A DNA stretch of 29,232 bases from AB-629-J13 sp964518835 (GTDB taxonomy: Bacteria; Fidelibacterota; Marinisomatia; Marinisomatales; AB-629-J13). The DNA lies in the NCBI GenBank assembly GCA_964518835.1, contig CAZFKU010000013.1, forward strand, positions 1-29,232. Reading direction: 5' to 3'. The notes under the pieces were generated by a model, which saw only the letters and a list, made by a program, of their open reading frames with translations, was not told the DNA's origin and did not search any database. Positions 8,837 through 17,216 of the stretch are shown one piece after another (position 1 is the stretch's first letter; each line of letters starts with the position of its first letter). Made by a program: the position numbers and the translations under genes.

Positions 8837-10024
8837 TTAAAACAAACCATGGACAAACATAAATTTTTTCAATTCCTTGTTATCCGGTTGTAACGCCAAA
8901 GCTTGAACCCAGGCATCTTTCGCTTTTTCACTATCTCCCATCACAAAATAAATCGAACCTAATCGAACATGACTGTTTGGATATTCTGGAGCAAGGGAGA
9001 TTGCTGTTAAACATTTTTCCTCTGCAGTACTCATATCATTGGTTTCCAAGGCTTCTTCCGCCTGCTGCAAAAGTAACATAACAAAATTAAAGGTTGCACC
9101 GCCTATCCCTTTTTTAAGATCATTAAGGTTTTTACCAATTGAAACATTTTCGTTTTCAACTTCCTTTCTCCTGAGATACAAACTATCCAATGTTTTATCG
9201 CCGGTTAAGGCCTGAATGGCTAAAATATCCAAACTGTCCTGTAATATTTGAGCCTCTGCTTCCAATGGAGCGATTTGTTCCTCATACCGATCTTTCATTT
9301 CACCAATTCGACCTAATTCACGTTTATGCACATCCCTTAAAATAAAATTTACTTTTTCTTCTGTTTTTCTCATCCGTTCCCGGAATTTGTTATCGAGTAT
9401 TTCTATTTTCTTGTTATAAACTGTTTCCGTATAAACTTCATTATGTTTATCAAAAAGTTCGAGGGTCATCGCTCTGGATTTCATAACTTTTTTTGTTAAA
9501 GTTGAATCTAATGCGATTCCTCTGGTAATAATTTTTCCTGTTGTATCTAAAAGTTGTATATCAAATTCGTATTGTGCAATTTGGTCATATATCTCAGCTT
9601 TTTGAACCTTTTGACCTTCACCTAAAAAACTCAACCCCGATTCCAGTGATCTAATATTGGATTTAAGGATTTTTATCAGCCGTCCACTGTCTCGGACTAA
9701 CGCTTCCAGTATATTATTATCCCTTTCAATTTCCGCTTTTACTTCTGGAGTATATCCTTTTTTTGCATCTCTTAATCCCTGTAGACGAGACCTCTTAATT
9801 TTTAATAGTTCTTTTTTATAACCTTGTTCAATTTTTAGACTATCTCTTGAGAATTTCTTTAATATGATCCTTGGTGTTTTTTTCCTTCGTTTCCTTAGTT
9901 TTTTCTCTTTCTTGGATTTAACTGATGGAGATTTTTTTGATGTTTCTTTTGAGTCCTGAGCATCAACAGGTTCGAACACTAGGGTAAGACAGAAAGTGAA
10001 CAAAATAATTTTTATGTATTTCAT
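8837..10024 (-). CDS. Exported coiled-coil protein with C-terminal TPR
   Basis: This is a 395-residue protein of unknown function. A signal peptide covers about residues 1-22, ending VDAQ. A very basic stretch follows (about 28-60, runs of K and R). A long helical, charged region (about 60-310) is probably coiled coil, built of E/K/R-rich segments such as KKVMKSRAMTLELFDKHNEV. The last 80 residues hold two TPR-like units (QQAEEALETNDMSTAEEKCL, then LGSIYFVMGDSEKAKDAWVQ). It is the third gene of the FliF-FliG fusion operon, 8 bases after the lipoprotein gene. It shares that protein's design of coiled coil followed by TPR, so the two may be paralogs or partners. Location is probably periplasmic. 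I know of no named family for it. Confidence 0.82.
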   Translation of the reverse strand: MKYIKIILFTFCLTLVFEPVDAQDSKETSKKSPSVKSKKEKKLRKRRKKTPRIILKKFSRDSLKIEQGYKKELLKIKRSRLQGLRDAKKGYTPEVKAEIERDNNILEALVRDSGRLIKILKSNIRSLESGLSFLGEGQKVQKAEIYDQIAQYEFDIQLLDTTGKIITRGIALDSTLTKKVMKSRAMTLELFDKHNEVYTETVYNKKIEILDNKFRERMRKTEEKVNFILRDVHKRELGRIGEMKDRYEEQIAPLEAEAQILQDSLDILAIQALTGDKTLDSLYLRRKEVENENVSIGKNLNDLKKGIGGATFNFVMLLLQQAEEALETNDMSTAEEKCLTAISLAPEYPNSHVRLGSIYFVMGDSEKAKDAWVQALALQPDNKELKKFMFVHGLF

Positions 10025-10032
10025 TTAATTCT

Positions 10033-10995
10033 CTAGTTGGTTCTTGCTTTTAAATCTGCTAATAACACCTGAATATCCGTTGCTTCAGGATTGATTTCCA
10101 ATGCTTTTTCGTACATGGCTACAGCATCATCGTAGTATTCCATCATGTAATAAACGGAACCTAATTGAGCCAGTGCTACATACATATTGGGCTCAATATC
10201 CAATGCCATTCTACACGCAACCATCGCTTCATAATATTCATTGGCATAAAAATATTCTGCCGAAAGATTAATGTAATCAAATGCAGATAATGCATTGGAT
10301 TCTGTTAACTGCCCTCTACTATAATAAGAATTAATTTCACTTTGCAATGCCCCAGTCTCTCTTTCCACTTGTGCTATATCTCTTTTTTGTATTTGAATTT
10401 GGGCATTCAGCATTGTAGTCTCGCTTTTACTGGAAATCCTGTCTTTTTGGTCATAAATCAAATTCCGTGCTTTTTCCAGCCTTGCCATCATTTCTGCTTC
10501 TTCAGCAAAATATTGATCTCTGTAATTATTTTTTATTCGATCCGATTCTCCCGATAACCCATCCTGCAGTCTTTTATCATGTTCCATAATTTGAGTGTCA
10601 TAATCTTTTTTCAGGGTTTCCATTCCCAACTGAATCATTTTCTTTCTGATTGCTCTATTCATTTTCCAACCTTGAACACCCTCTTCAAAATCAGCTAATA
10701 CTTTTTCTCTGTGGTTTAGAATTTGCTTGGATCTCTTTTTTGCTTTTTTCCCAGCTTTCGTTAACTCTTTATTCAAGTCTTCCTGAGCTTTCTCTAAAGC
10801 TTCTTTTCTTTCCTCCTGTAAATTTTTTAACCACCAGTCATAATAGGCACCCATCTCTGCTAAACTTTCAAACGTATTAGGATCAACGTGTTCCATTCCA
10901 TATCGTTTTGCACCACAACCATATATTAAAATAAATCCAACCAGGATTAAGAATATCTTCATGGTTGGGATTTTTTTTATGATGGACTTAAGCAT
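10033..10995 (-). CDS. Coiled-coil/TPR lipoprotein of the FliF-FliG fusion operon
   Basis: This protein has about 320 residues and unknown function. A hydrophobic leader ends in the lipobox-like IYGC, giving lipidated cysteine 27 from the chosen start. Tyr before the Gly is unusual for a lipobox but tolerated. Residues about 50-225 are helical and highly charged (for example ERKEALEKAQEDLNKEL), a probable coiled coil. The C-terminus has two TPR units (EYFYANEYYEAMVACRMAL, LGSVYYMMEYYDDAVAMYEK). I chose the ATG at 10995, which overlaps the end of the upstream gene by 8 bases. A GTG at 11010 and an ATG at 10962 are alternatives that keep the lipobox. It probably works with both neighbours at the envelope. 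Confidence 0.82.
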   Translation of the reverse strand: MLKSIIKKIPTMKIFLILVGFILIYGCGAKRYGMEHVDPNTFESLAEMGAYYDWWLKNLQEERKEALEKAQEDLNKELTKAGKKAKKRSKQILNHREKVLADFEEGVQGWKMNRAIRKKMIQLGMETLKKDYDTQIMEHDKRLQDGLSGESDRIKNNYRDQYFAEEAEMMARLEKARNLIYDQKDRISSKSETTMLNAQIQIQKRDIAQVERETGALQSEINSYYSRGQLTESNALSAFDYINLSAEYFYANEYYEAMVACRMALDIEPNMYVALAQLGSVYYMMEYYDDAVAMYEKALEINPEATDIQVLLADLKARTN

Positions 10996-12529
10996 TTTCT
11001 TCACTCTCACTCATGATGATGGGTCGTAATGCATTAACTATCCTTCGTTGAGCACCAAAAACAACATCAGGGGAAATGTTCTCGAGCAAGTTTATTCTTT
11101 TGCTGATACTTCTTGCCATATCAGGCTCCATGGCACCCAACACTTTTTCAACAAGATCTTCATCCTGTTCAACAAGTGCAAATGCAATGTCTCCCCTGTC
11201 AACATTTTGAAGGACAGATTTTAAATCATCCGTATTCACTTCCATTATGTCTTTAAAGGGGAATACTTGTTTTCGCAATTCTCCGTTTGTTCCTTCACCA
11301 ACCAAATTCAGGACACGATCGGATAAAGTACTGACCTGAGGAGAGGAAGTTAATAAAGTGGCATAATCAGAAATACCGCCTGTACTGATTTCATCAGGAT
11401 TTATAAGATTGTTATATTTTTCCAGTAATTCATCTTTGACAGATTCAACAGTAGTTTTAGTCCAAATTTGACCCTTTGCAAGATCTGTTGACACCTGCTT
11501 TAACTTATCGTCATCTAATTGATTTAACAACCATGCTGTTCTCTCCGGGGGTAAATAATTAGCCAATACTTCGATTGATTTGATTGAACTATCCCGACAC
11601 AAAGTGATCAATTCTTCATTGGATATTTGCCGCATAAATGCAAATGGAGAATACGGTCTGGCGACTTCCACTTTTTCTTCCTGTTCCGGTGGTGGCAACA
11701 GTTCAATAGGATGATTTATACTGATATTCATTTCTTTATCGGATTCGGAAGTAGCAGCGGGAGGAGTAGTGGGTGTCGCTAAATTCACAGAAAGTTCATT
11801 ACTTCGTTCCTGTTGACTAACAATTTTATTAACTCCATTTAATAAAATATAAACACCGATTATAAGGATCAATCCAAATCCGGCAATCGCTATACCTGTA
11901 ATTTTCATTTCCTGGGATGCCAAATCGAATTCTTTTTCATCGTAGATTAATCGTAAACTATCCGTTGCAATTTGACTGTCAATGGAGCGGTTCATCCCAT
12001 CAGCCAATCCTTTCAAACTTTTTGAAATATCAGGAGAAATCACCATACTAACAGTTTCAACTTTTAATTCACCACCCTCTACAGAATTAAATACGGGATG
12101 CCCTAATATAACTTGTTTTGCGGTCTCAATTATATTGTTTGATAGACTGTTATCCAAGATTAATTTTACCATCATTCCGGTCATTTCCAGCTTTTTTTCT
12201 TTCTTTTTTTCAGCAGAAATATCCTGAGACATTCGTGCGAAACCGGGTAGTTTTGCTGGACGGGTAGGCAATCCGGTAACTCTTCTTAAGGAAAGTTGCG
12301 GTTCACTGGATTTTATTTCCTTATATTCTAGGGTGATGTCAACTTCGAGCATCACTCTTTCCTTACCAACTATTCGTTCCAAACGGCTAAGGAATCGTGA
12401 TTCTAAATCCAGTTCCAGTTCTAACTCTTTATAGGCAATTTCCTCAGACCAAAGAAAACAGGTTGAGAAAAGAAAGAAGAAAAGACCTCTTTTAATAAAT
12501 TGAGTGATGTCAAATGAAAAGTGTATCAT
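10988..12529 (-). CDS. FliF C-terminal domain / FliG fusion, non-flagellar rotor-like membrane protein
   Basis: This 513-residue protein joins parts of two flagellar rotor proteins. Residues 14-28 are a hydrophobic leader or first membrane helix. Residues 43-165 resemble the FliF C-terminal periplasmic domain: SRLERIVGKERVMLEVDITL matches the FliF phrase near VGNGNV, and a second half around 112-163 matches the NxxTLxVxxxxF end of that domain. Residues 209-230 are a membrane helix, followed by a Pro/Glu-rich linker. Residues 296-352 match the FliG middle domain (PFAFMRQISNEELITL, LANYLPPERTAWLLNQL). Residues 421-503 match the FliG C-terminal domain (FPFKDIMEV, LQNVDRGDIAFALV, AQRRIV). FliF ring-building domains 1 and 2 and the FliG N-terminal domain are absent. 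The topology (periplasm, helix, cytoplasm) equals that of a FliF-FliG complex. The start is well set: GGAG lies 8 bases before the ATG. No flagellar gene is nearby. It heads a three-gene operon. Confidence 0.85.
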   Translation of the reverse strand: MIHFSFDITQFIKRGLFFFLFSTCFLWSEEIAYKELELELDLESRFLSRLERIVGKERVMLEVDITLEYKEIKSSEPQLSLRRVTGLPTRPAKLPGFARMSQDISAEKKKEKKLEMTGMMVKLILDNSLSNNIIETAKQVILGHPVFNSVEGGELKVETVSMVISPDISKSLKGLADGMNRSIDSQIATDSLRLIYDEKEFDLASQEMKITGIAIAGFGLILIIGVYILLNGVNKIVSQQERSNELSVNLATPTTPPAATSESDKEMNISINHPIELLPPPEQEEKVEVARPYSPFAFMRQISNEELITLCRDSSIKSIEVLANYLPPERTAWLLNQLDDDKLKQVSTDLAKGQIWTKTTVESVKDELLEKYNNLINPDEISTGGISDYATLLTSSPQVSTLSDRVLNLVGEGTNGELRKQVFPFKDIMEVNTDDLKSVLQNVDRGDIAFALVEQDEDLVEKVLGAMEPDMARSISKRINLLENISPDVVFGAQRRIVNALRPIIMSESEENA

Positions 12530-12547
12530 ACATTAATCTCCACAATA

Positions 12548-12576
12548 TAAATAAATGTGTTTATGTGATTTATCAA
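12548..12576 (-). promoter_or_regulatory. Possible promoter of the FliF-FliG fusion operon
   Basis: On the minus strand TTGATA (12571-12576) and TATTTA (12548-12553) are 17 bases apart. A start near 12541 would leave a short leader just holding the GGAG ribosome site at 12537-12540. The whole 101-base gap is AT-rich, and an alternative pair (TTGAAT/TGATAA) lies further upstream. Its position at the head of the operon is the main support. Confidence 0.3.
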
Positions 12577-12630
12577 ATTTAAAACTATTTCAATTCAATT
12601 AAAAACGAAGTTTAATTTAAACGAAAAATA

Positions 12631-13578
12631 TTATTCCATGCTAATTAACGAATTATATTTTTTTATCCGCTGTTTTAGAAAATTTTCAGACCCATTGGAA
12701 TCTATTTCTTTTATAGCATTCAATAACTCTATCTTTACCAATTTGAAAGTTTCATCCCAATTCCTATGTGCTCCACCGACTGGTTCTGGAATGATCATAT
12801 CGCAAATTCCTGAATCATGTAATAACTCAGGTGTGAGTTTTAATGCGTTTGCTGCAGTTTCAGCCTGAGATGCATCATGCCATAATATAGAAGCACAACC
12901 TTCTGGACTTATGACTGAAAACCATGTATTTTCTAGCATAAAAAACCGATCGCAAATCCCGATTCCTAACGCTCCTCCACTTGCGCCCTCACCGATAACC
13001 AAAGCTATAAGCGGGATTTCCAATGCTGATATATCCATAATATTTTGAGCAATTGCCTGCCCCTGACCTCTTTCCTCCGCACCAATTCCGGGATAAGCTC
13101 CAGGAGTATCAATAATGCAAATGACCGGTAACCTAAATTTTTCTGCCAATTTCATAACCCTTAAGGCTTTTCGATATCCCTCCGGACGCATCATCCCAAA
13201 ATTCCTGAATAGATTTTCTTTCGTATTTCGTCCCTTTTGCTGTCCCACAATAGCAACAGGAACGGAATCTATCTTTCCAATTCCTGTGATAACAGCAGGA
13301 TCATCATGAAAATTTCGGTCTCCGTGAAGTTCCAAAAAATCCGGACACCAATTCTGAATATAATCCGATGCATAAGGTCGTTGCGGATGACGGGCTAATT
13401 GAACTTTTTGCCAACTGGTGAGTTTGGAAAAAATTGTATTTATTTCTTTTTCCCTTTCCAATTTTAATGATTTCAGTTTTTCGGACTGATGGATAGATAT
13501 ATCGGTTTCTGCATTCATCGATTTTATGGCTTCATCAATGGAACGGAGGGGTTCTTCAAAATCTAAATAAAAGTTCAT
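12631..13578 (-). CDS. accA: Acetyl-CoA carboxylase carboxyltransferase subunit alpha
   Basis: This 315-residue protein is half of the carboxyltransferase that makes malonyl-CoA for fatty-acid synthesis in the cytoplasm. It has the AccA N-terminal helical segment (about 1-60), WQKVQLARHPQRPYASDYI, the acyl-CoA binding core (QQKGRNTKENLFRNFGM, DTPGAYPGIGAEERGQGQAI), and the oxyanion-hole glycines in GEGASGGALGIGICDR followed by ISPEGCASILW. Length and order are standard. Its ATG overlaps the stop of the upstream glycosyltransferase fusion by 4 bases, so it is the last gene of a long envelope operon. The AccD partner is not in the window. Its placement may tie fatty-acid supply to envelope building. 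Confidence 0.96.
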   Translation of the reverse strand: MNFYLDFEEPLRSIDEAIKSMNAETDISIHQSEKLKSLKLEREKEINTIFSKLTSWQKVQLARHPQRPYASDYIQNWCPDFLELHGDRNFHDDPAVITGIGKIDSVPVAIVGQQKGRNTKENLFRNFGMMRPEGYRKALRVMKLAEKFRLPVICIIDTPGAYPGIGAEERGQGQAIAQNIMDISALEIPLIALVIGEGASGGALGIGICDRFFMLENTWFSVISPEGCASILWHDASQAETAANALKLTPELLHDSGICDMIIPEPVGGAHRNWDETFKLVKIELLNAIKEIDSNGSENFLKQRIKKYNSLISME

Positions 13579-15641
13579 TTACCTACCGTAAAAACTGTCA
13601 TGACCAATAATTCCAAATCAAGTAAAAGTCCCTGATTCTGTAAATAATAATATTCTGCCTGCTTATAGCTGTCTTCGTGCGGTTTTATGTTTTTTAGGCG
13701 ATAAATTCCTGTTAATCCGGGTTTACCTGACAGTTTTGGGTCAGGATCACTGACCGGTACCAATGCACCCCCAACAAAACTCATCCGCCCTGAAAAAATA
13801 GACCAGAGTAATGGAAGAAATTGTAAAGATTTTTTTTGTGATTGGGAGAAAATAAAACCGGGAAATTGTTTCCCGTCACTGTCCCAGAACCGAATTTTAA
13901 TTATTTTTTTTCTAAGAACCTTAAATAAAATTATGGGTGACAATAAAACCATTCCTGCAAATGCAAAGAAAATATCAAATAATCGTTTAACAATACGATT
14001 AATGATTTTATGATAAGCAATATCAACCGATACCAATGACAAATCACCAAAATGATCTACGGATGCTTTTCCGATTAAAATGTCGGTCTCCCTTGGAACA
14101 ATTCGGTAAATTACCTTAAGTCTTTTTGTTTTTTCTATCAGGGATAAAATTTCCTTATTAGAAAATGAATCGGATAAGAAGATGAGTTCCTTAATACGAT
14201 AGGATCTAATAATTTCTCCCAGCCTTTTTACAGAACCTAGGATGGGGACGGTCCATTTATTGTTTTCAGAAAATAATTTTTTACTGCAGATACCAATAAT
14301 ATCAATTCCAGAATCAATTTTTTCCCTCAATTTTAAAATGACAGAATCAGCATGGGAAGGCAATCCTAAAATAAGTGTTCGATGAGTAAATAAAAGATTA
14401 TGTTTGTCACCGATTCTTTTTCCATACAATTTTAAAAACAGATAATGAGCTACCAATCTCCACCCCGGCATTAATACCATTGCAGTAAGAGACCCTATGA
14501 CCAGAACAAAACGAAAGTTTTCTAATGGGTGAATTAAACTATTCAAAGCTAATGTAATCAATAATCCGGTGACTCCTGCATAACAGGCATGATGATAGGA
14601 CAAAATATTTTTTCCGTACAGGTGATACATGTATCCTGTGAACAGCCATATTGCACAACAACCGGTTAGAAAAATCCACCCACCGAAAATGAAGGATTCG
14701 TTCTGAAAGAACTTAATATAATAGATGGTTAGATAAGAAAGACTCACCAAAATACTATCCAGTAGAATGGAGATAATTTGGGACTTCCATTCCTTAAGAA
14801 AGGCAATGGATTTTTTTAGCCATATTCCTAATTTGATTAAAATGGAAAGGAAAAATGTCGTCGTAGCGGAAAAATGTTTTTTATAAAAAAGTGACATGGA
14901 ATCGAAAAATGCATTTATACTGTCGAATTTTGCTGATCGTACTGATTCACCTCCGTAATGAATAATTTGCGTTGTGGGAACATAATGAATTTCCTTACCC
15001 AATTGAATTATCCGCTTACATAAATCCAAATCCTCTCCATACATAAAAAAAGTCTCATCAAATCCGTTTAATTTATCAAAAGAGGATTTTCTAATCATCA
15101 GAGCAGATCCGCTAACAGCATCAACTTTATGAATTTTATTTTCTTCCAGATAAGTGAGATTATATTTTCCTGCCCATTTACTTTTGGGGAATAAAGTGGA
15201 TAAACCAAGAATTTTAGGTAATGATACGGACACTGTAGGCATGGAGCGTTTACTGGCTAACTGTAATGACCCGTCCGAATTCAACACTTTTGGTCCCACA
15301 ATACCAACTTGTGGGTTATTTTTCAGATAAAGTCTTAGTTTTTCAATCGTATTTTCCTGCACGATAGTATCCGGATTTAAAATGAATAGAAATTCCCCTT
15401 TTGCTTTTTGAGCGGCTTGATTAATCCCCGTCCCAAATCCTTGATTCCTGTTATTTTTTAAGACATGGATGTCAGGATATTTCTTTTGTACCGATAGTGG
15501 TGTCCCATCAAAAGAATCATTATCCACTACAATAATTTCAATGGAACCATTATAATTGGAATTTTTTACAGAATCAATCGCCTGCAAAAGGTATTCTCTT
15601 ACATTAAAACTAACGATTAATACGGAAACAGTTGGTAACAT
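13575..15641 (-). CDS. Family 2 glycosyltransferase fused to a degenerate polyprenyl phosphoglycosyl transferase
   Basis: This 688-residue membrane protein has two parts. Residues 1-255 are a GT-A glycosyltransferase of the rhamnosyltransferase-like GT2 group: VSVLIVSFN, VVDNDS at 38-43, the DxD-like NPDT at 89-92, and FFMYGEDLDLCKR at 198-210. Residues about 285-405 hold several membrane helices. Residues 420-540 form a CoA-binding-like domain, and 550-688 resemble the WbaP/WcaJ-type sugar-phosphate transferase domain (KRLFDIFFAFAG, LLSPIILF, GRMSFVGG, GKPGLTGIYRL). That last domain lacks the catalytic Asp-Glu dyad: the usual LDELPQLW reads LQFLPLLW (Q607, F608), and PRP after the next glycine is lost. 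It probably acts in surface glycan assembly through its GT2 part. It lies between a polyprenol-phosphate glycosyltransferase gene (1-base gap) and accA (4-base overlap). Confidence 0.85.
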   Translation of the reverse strand: MLPTVSVLIVSFNVREYLLQAIDSVKNSNYNGSIEIIVVDNDSFDGTPLSVQKKYPDIHVLKNNRNQGFGTGINQAAQKAKGEFLFILNPDTIVQENTIEKLRLYLKNNPQVGIVGPKVLNSDGSLQLASKRSMPTVSVSLPKILGLSTLFPKSKWAGKYNLTYLEENKIHKVDAVSGSALMIRKSSFDKLNGFDETFFMYGEDLDLCKRIIQLGKEIHYVPTTQIIHYGGESVRSAKFDSINAFFDSMSLFYKKHFSATTTFFLSILIKLGIWLKKSIAFLKEWKSQIISILLDSILVSLSYLTIYYIKFFQNESFIFGGWIFLTGCCAIWLFTGYMYHLYGKNILSYHHACYAGVTGLLITLALNSLIHPLENFRFVLVIGSLTAMVLMPGWRLVAHYLFLKLYGKRIGDKHNLLFTHRTLILGLPSHADSVILKLREKIDSGIDIIGICSKKLFSENNKWTVPILGSVKRLGEIIRSYRIKELIFLSDSFSNKEILSLIEKTKRLKVIYRIVPRETDILIGKASVDHFGDLSLVSVDIAYHKIINRIVKRLFDIFFAFAGMVLLSPIILFKVLRKKIIKIRFWDSDGKQFPGFIFSQSQKKSLQFLPLLWSIFSGRMSFVGGALVPVSDPDPKLSGKPGLTGIYRLKNIKPHEDSYKQAEYYYLQNQGLLLDLELLVMTVFTVGK

Positions 15642-15642
15642 T

Positions 15643-16356
15643 CTATATTTTCTTTAATAAATTGAATATCCTCAATTTCCAGACCATGAAAACTGCTTCC
15701 CAAACAATGTGTCGGGACATCTTCGATTCACCTATCGTACGGTCTACGAATATGATGGGATGTTCAGTAAAATTAAAACCATTTTTCCATGCCCGAAAAC
15801 TCATTTCAATCTGGAAAGAATATCCCTGAGAATGAATGGAGTCTAATTCTATAGATTCCAAAGTTTCTTTTTTCCATACTTTAAATCCGCCTGTTGCATC
15901 GGAGACCGGTAATCCGGTAATGATTTTTGAGTACACATTAGCGCAATAACTTAACATCAACCTTCGAATGGGCCACCGCACCACACTAACTCCATCACAA
16001 TAACGGCTGCCGATGATAAAATCTTGGTTTTTTAATAGATCGATCATTTTGGGGATTTCTACAGGATCATGACTTAGATCAGCGTCCATTTGTACCACCA
16101 CATCATAATCGTTCTTAATTGCCCAATTGAACCCAAAACAGTATGCGGTCCCTAAACCTGCTTTCCCTGGTCTTTCTTCTAAATGAAGGTTCGGGAATTT
16201 ATGCTGCAGGTTTTTAACAATATCAGCCGTTCCATCAGGAGAATTATCATCAACGATCAGTAAATGATAATTTGGATCAATATTAAATACCATTTCCACT
16301 AAGGTTTCAATATTCTTGCTTTCGTTATATGTTGGTGAAATTATTACGGTTTTCAT
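15643..16356 (-). CDS. Polyprenol-phosphate mannosyltransferase-like GT2 (DPM1 type)
   Basis: This 237-residue enzyme is expected to move a sugar, classically mannose from GDP-mannose, onto polyprenol phosphate at the inner face of the membrane. Diagnostic motifs are IISPTYNESKNIETLV, VDDNSPDGTADIV, RPGKAGLGTAY, VVQMDADLSHDP and GSRYCDGVSV. DATGGFKVW and the GYSFQIEM acceptor-loop motif come later. Length matches single-domain bacterial and archaeal DPM1 homologs, with no C-terminal membrane helices. Its ATG overlaps the stop of the RmlD-like gene by 4 bases. The product may feed a lipid-linked sugar to glycan or glycoprotein assembly. The sugar cannot be read from the sequence. Confidence 0.9.
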   Translation of the reverse strand: MKTVIISPTYNESKNIETLVEMVFNIDPNYHLLIVDDNSPDGTADIVKNLQHKFPNLHLEERPGKAGLGTAYCFGFNWAIKNDYDVVVQMDADLSHDPVEIPKMIDLLKNQDFIIGSRYCDGVSVVRWPIRRLMLSYCANVYSKIITGLPVSDATGGFKVWKKETLESIELDSIHSQGYSFQIEMSFRAWKNGFNFTEHPIIFVDRTIGESKMSRHIVWEAVFMVWKLRIFNLLKKI

Positions 16357-17216
16357 ATCCGGTTTGATAAAGTTGACAATGCTTCCGCTAATGACGGTGG
16401 GTTAATCCCGTGATCATCCACCAGTTTTTGGGTTATCAGTCCTCCCTTTAATGGGCGGATTGCTTTCTGGTTCAATTCTTTTGAAGTTATGGAAGAGATC
16501 AATTTTTCATTCAATTGAAATTCCTTTGCGATCATTTTTGCAAAATCGTATCGGTTCAAATATTCAACACTTCCGGTGTGATACAGTCCTGTGGATTCTT
16601 TTTTCATGAGCAAAATTATTATTTCTGCTAAATGTTCAGTCCAAATTGGGTTATTAAATTGGTCCATCACAACGGAGATAGGTTTTCTATTCCGAAGAGA
16701 TTTCACCACCCAATTTACAAAACTTGCAGATGTCCAATCAGTATAATCAAAAAGCACATTGGTGCGTAAAATTAACCCCTTTTTAGATTTCAAACGGATA
16801 ATGTTTTCCGCATCCAATTTTGATTTTCCATATACATTAATCGGATTTGTTTCTGCATCTTCCGAATATGGACCATCCTTTCCGTCAAATAGATAATCCG
16901 TTGAAATAAAGATGAAATATCCGGTAAATTCGTTTAAGATCCATTCCACAGGAGTTGTATTAACCTCCTTTGCCAAAATTGGATTTTTCTCACATTCATC
17001 AACTCCCGTCATTGCTGCAAAATGAACGATTACATCAGGAGAATAATTTTCAATAGTATTTGTAATGAATTTTCTGTCTGTAATATTTCCTTGTTCAAAT
17101 GTACGATGGTTGGATATATTTCTCCCAATTCCAAGCACATTGTATTCTCCTTCAGATTTTCTTACAAATGCCCTACCTAACTGTCCTGATGCTCCGGTCA
17201 GCAATATTTTTTTCAA
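16353..17216 (-). CDS. RmlD-like NAD(P)-dependent sugar reductase
   Basis: This is a 287-residue short-chain dehydrogenase of the RmlD (dTDP-4-dehydrorhamnose reductase) substrate-binding family. It has a Rossmann glycine motif (TGASGQLGRAF, residues 7-17), HFAAMTGVDECE, the STDYLFDG motif and the catalytic YGKSK. A C-terminal substrate region follows (NPIWTEHLAEII, GLYHTGSVEYLNRYDFAKMI). It should reduce a nucleotide-linked 4-keto sugar, possibly to dTDP-rhamnose. RmlA, B and C are not in the window, so rhamnose is inference. The start is a TTG in a TTGA overlap with the upstream DUF4837-type gene, and its own stop overlaps the next gene (ATGA). The neighbouring glycosyltransferases support a role in surface glycan. 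Confidence 0.86.
   Translation of the reverse strand: MKKILLTGASGQLGRAFVRKSEGEYNVLGIGRNISNHRTFEQGNITDRKFITNTIENYSPDVIVHFAAMTGVDECEKNPILAKEVNTTPVEWILNEFTGYFIFISTDYLFDGKDGPYSEDAETNPINVYGKSKLDAENIIRLKSKKGLILRTNVLFDYTDWTSASFVNWVVKSLRNRKPISVVMDQFNNPIWTEHLAEIIILLMKKESTGLYHTGSVEYLNRYDFAKMIAKEFQLNEKLISSITSKELNQKAIRPLKGGLITQKLVDDHGINPPSLAEALSTLSNRI

Noticed and set aside
10988..12529. Reading the FliF-FliG gene as evidence of a flagellum
   Set aside because: No rod, hook, export or stator gene is present, and the FliM-binding and stator-facing residues appear changed.
12610..12622. GTTTAA-T-TTAAAC inverted repeat downstream of accA
   Set aside because: It is made almost entirely of A and T with a 1-base centre, so it cannot form a stable hairpin. 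It is not called as a terminator.
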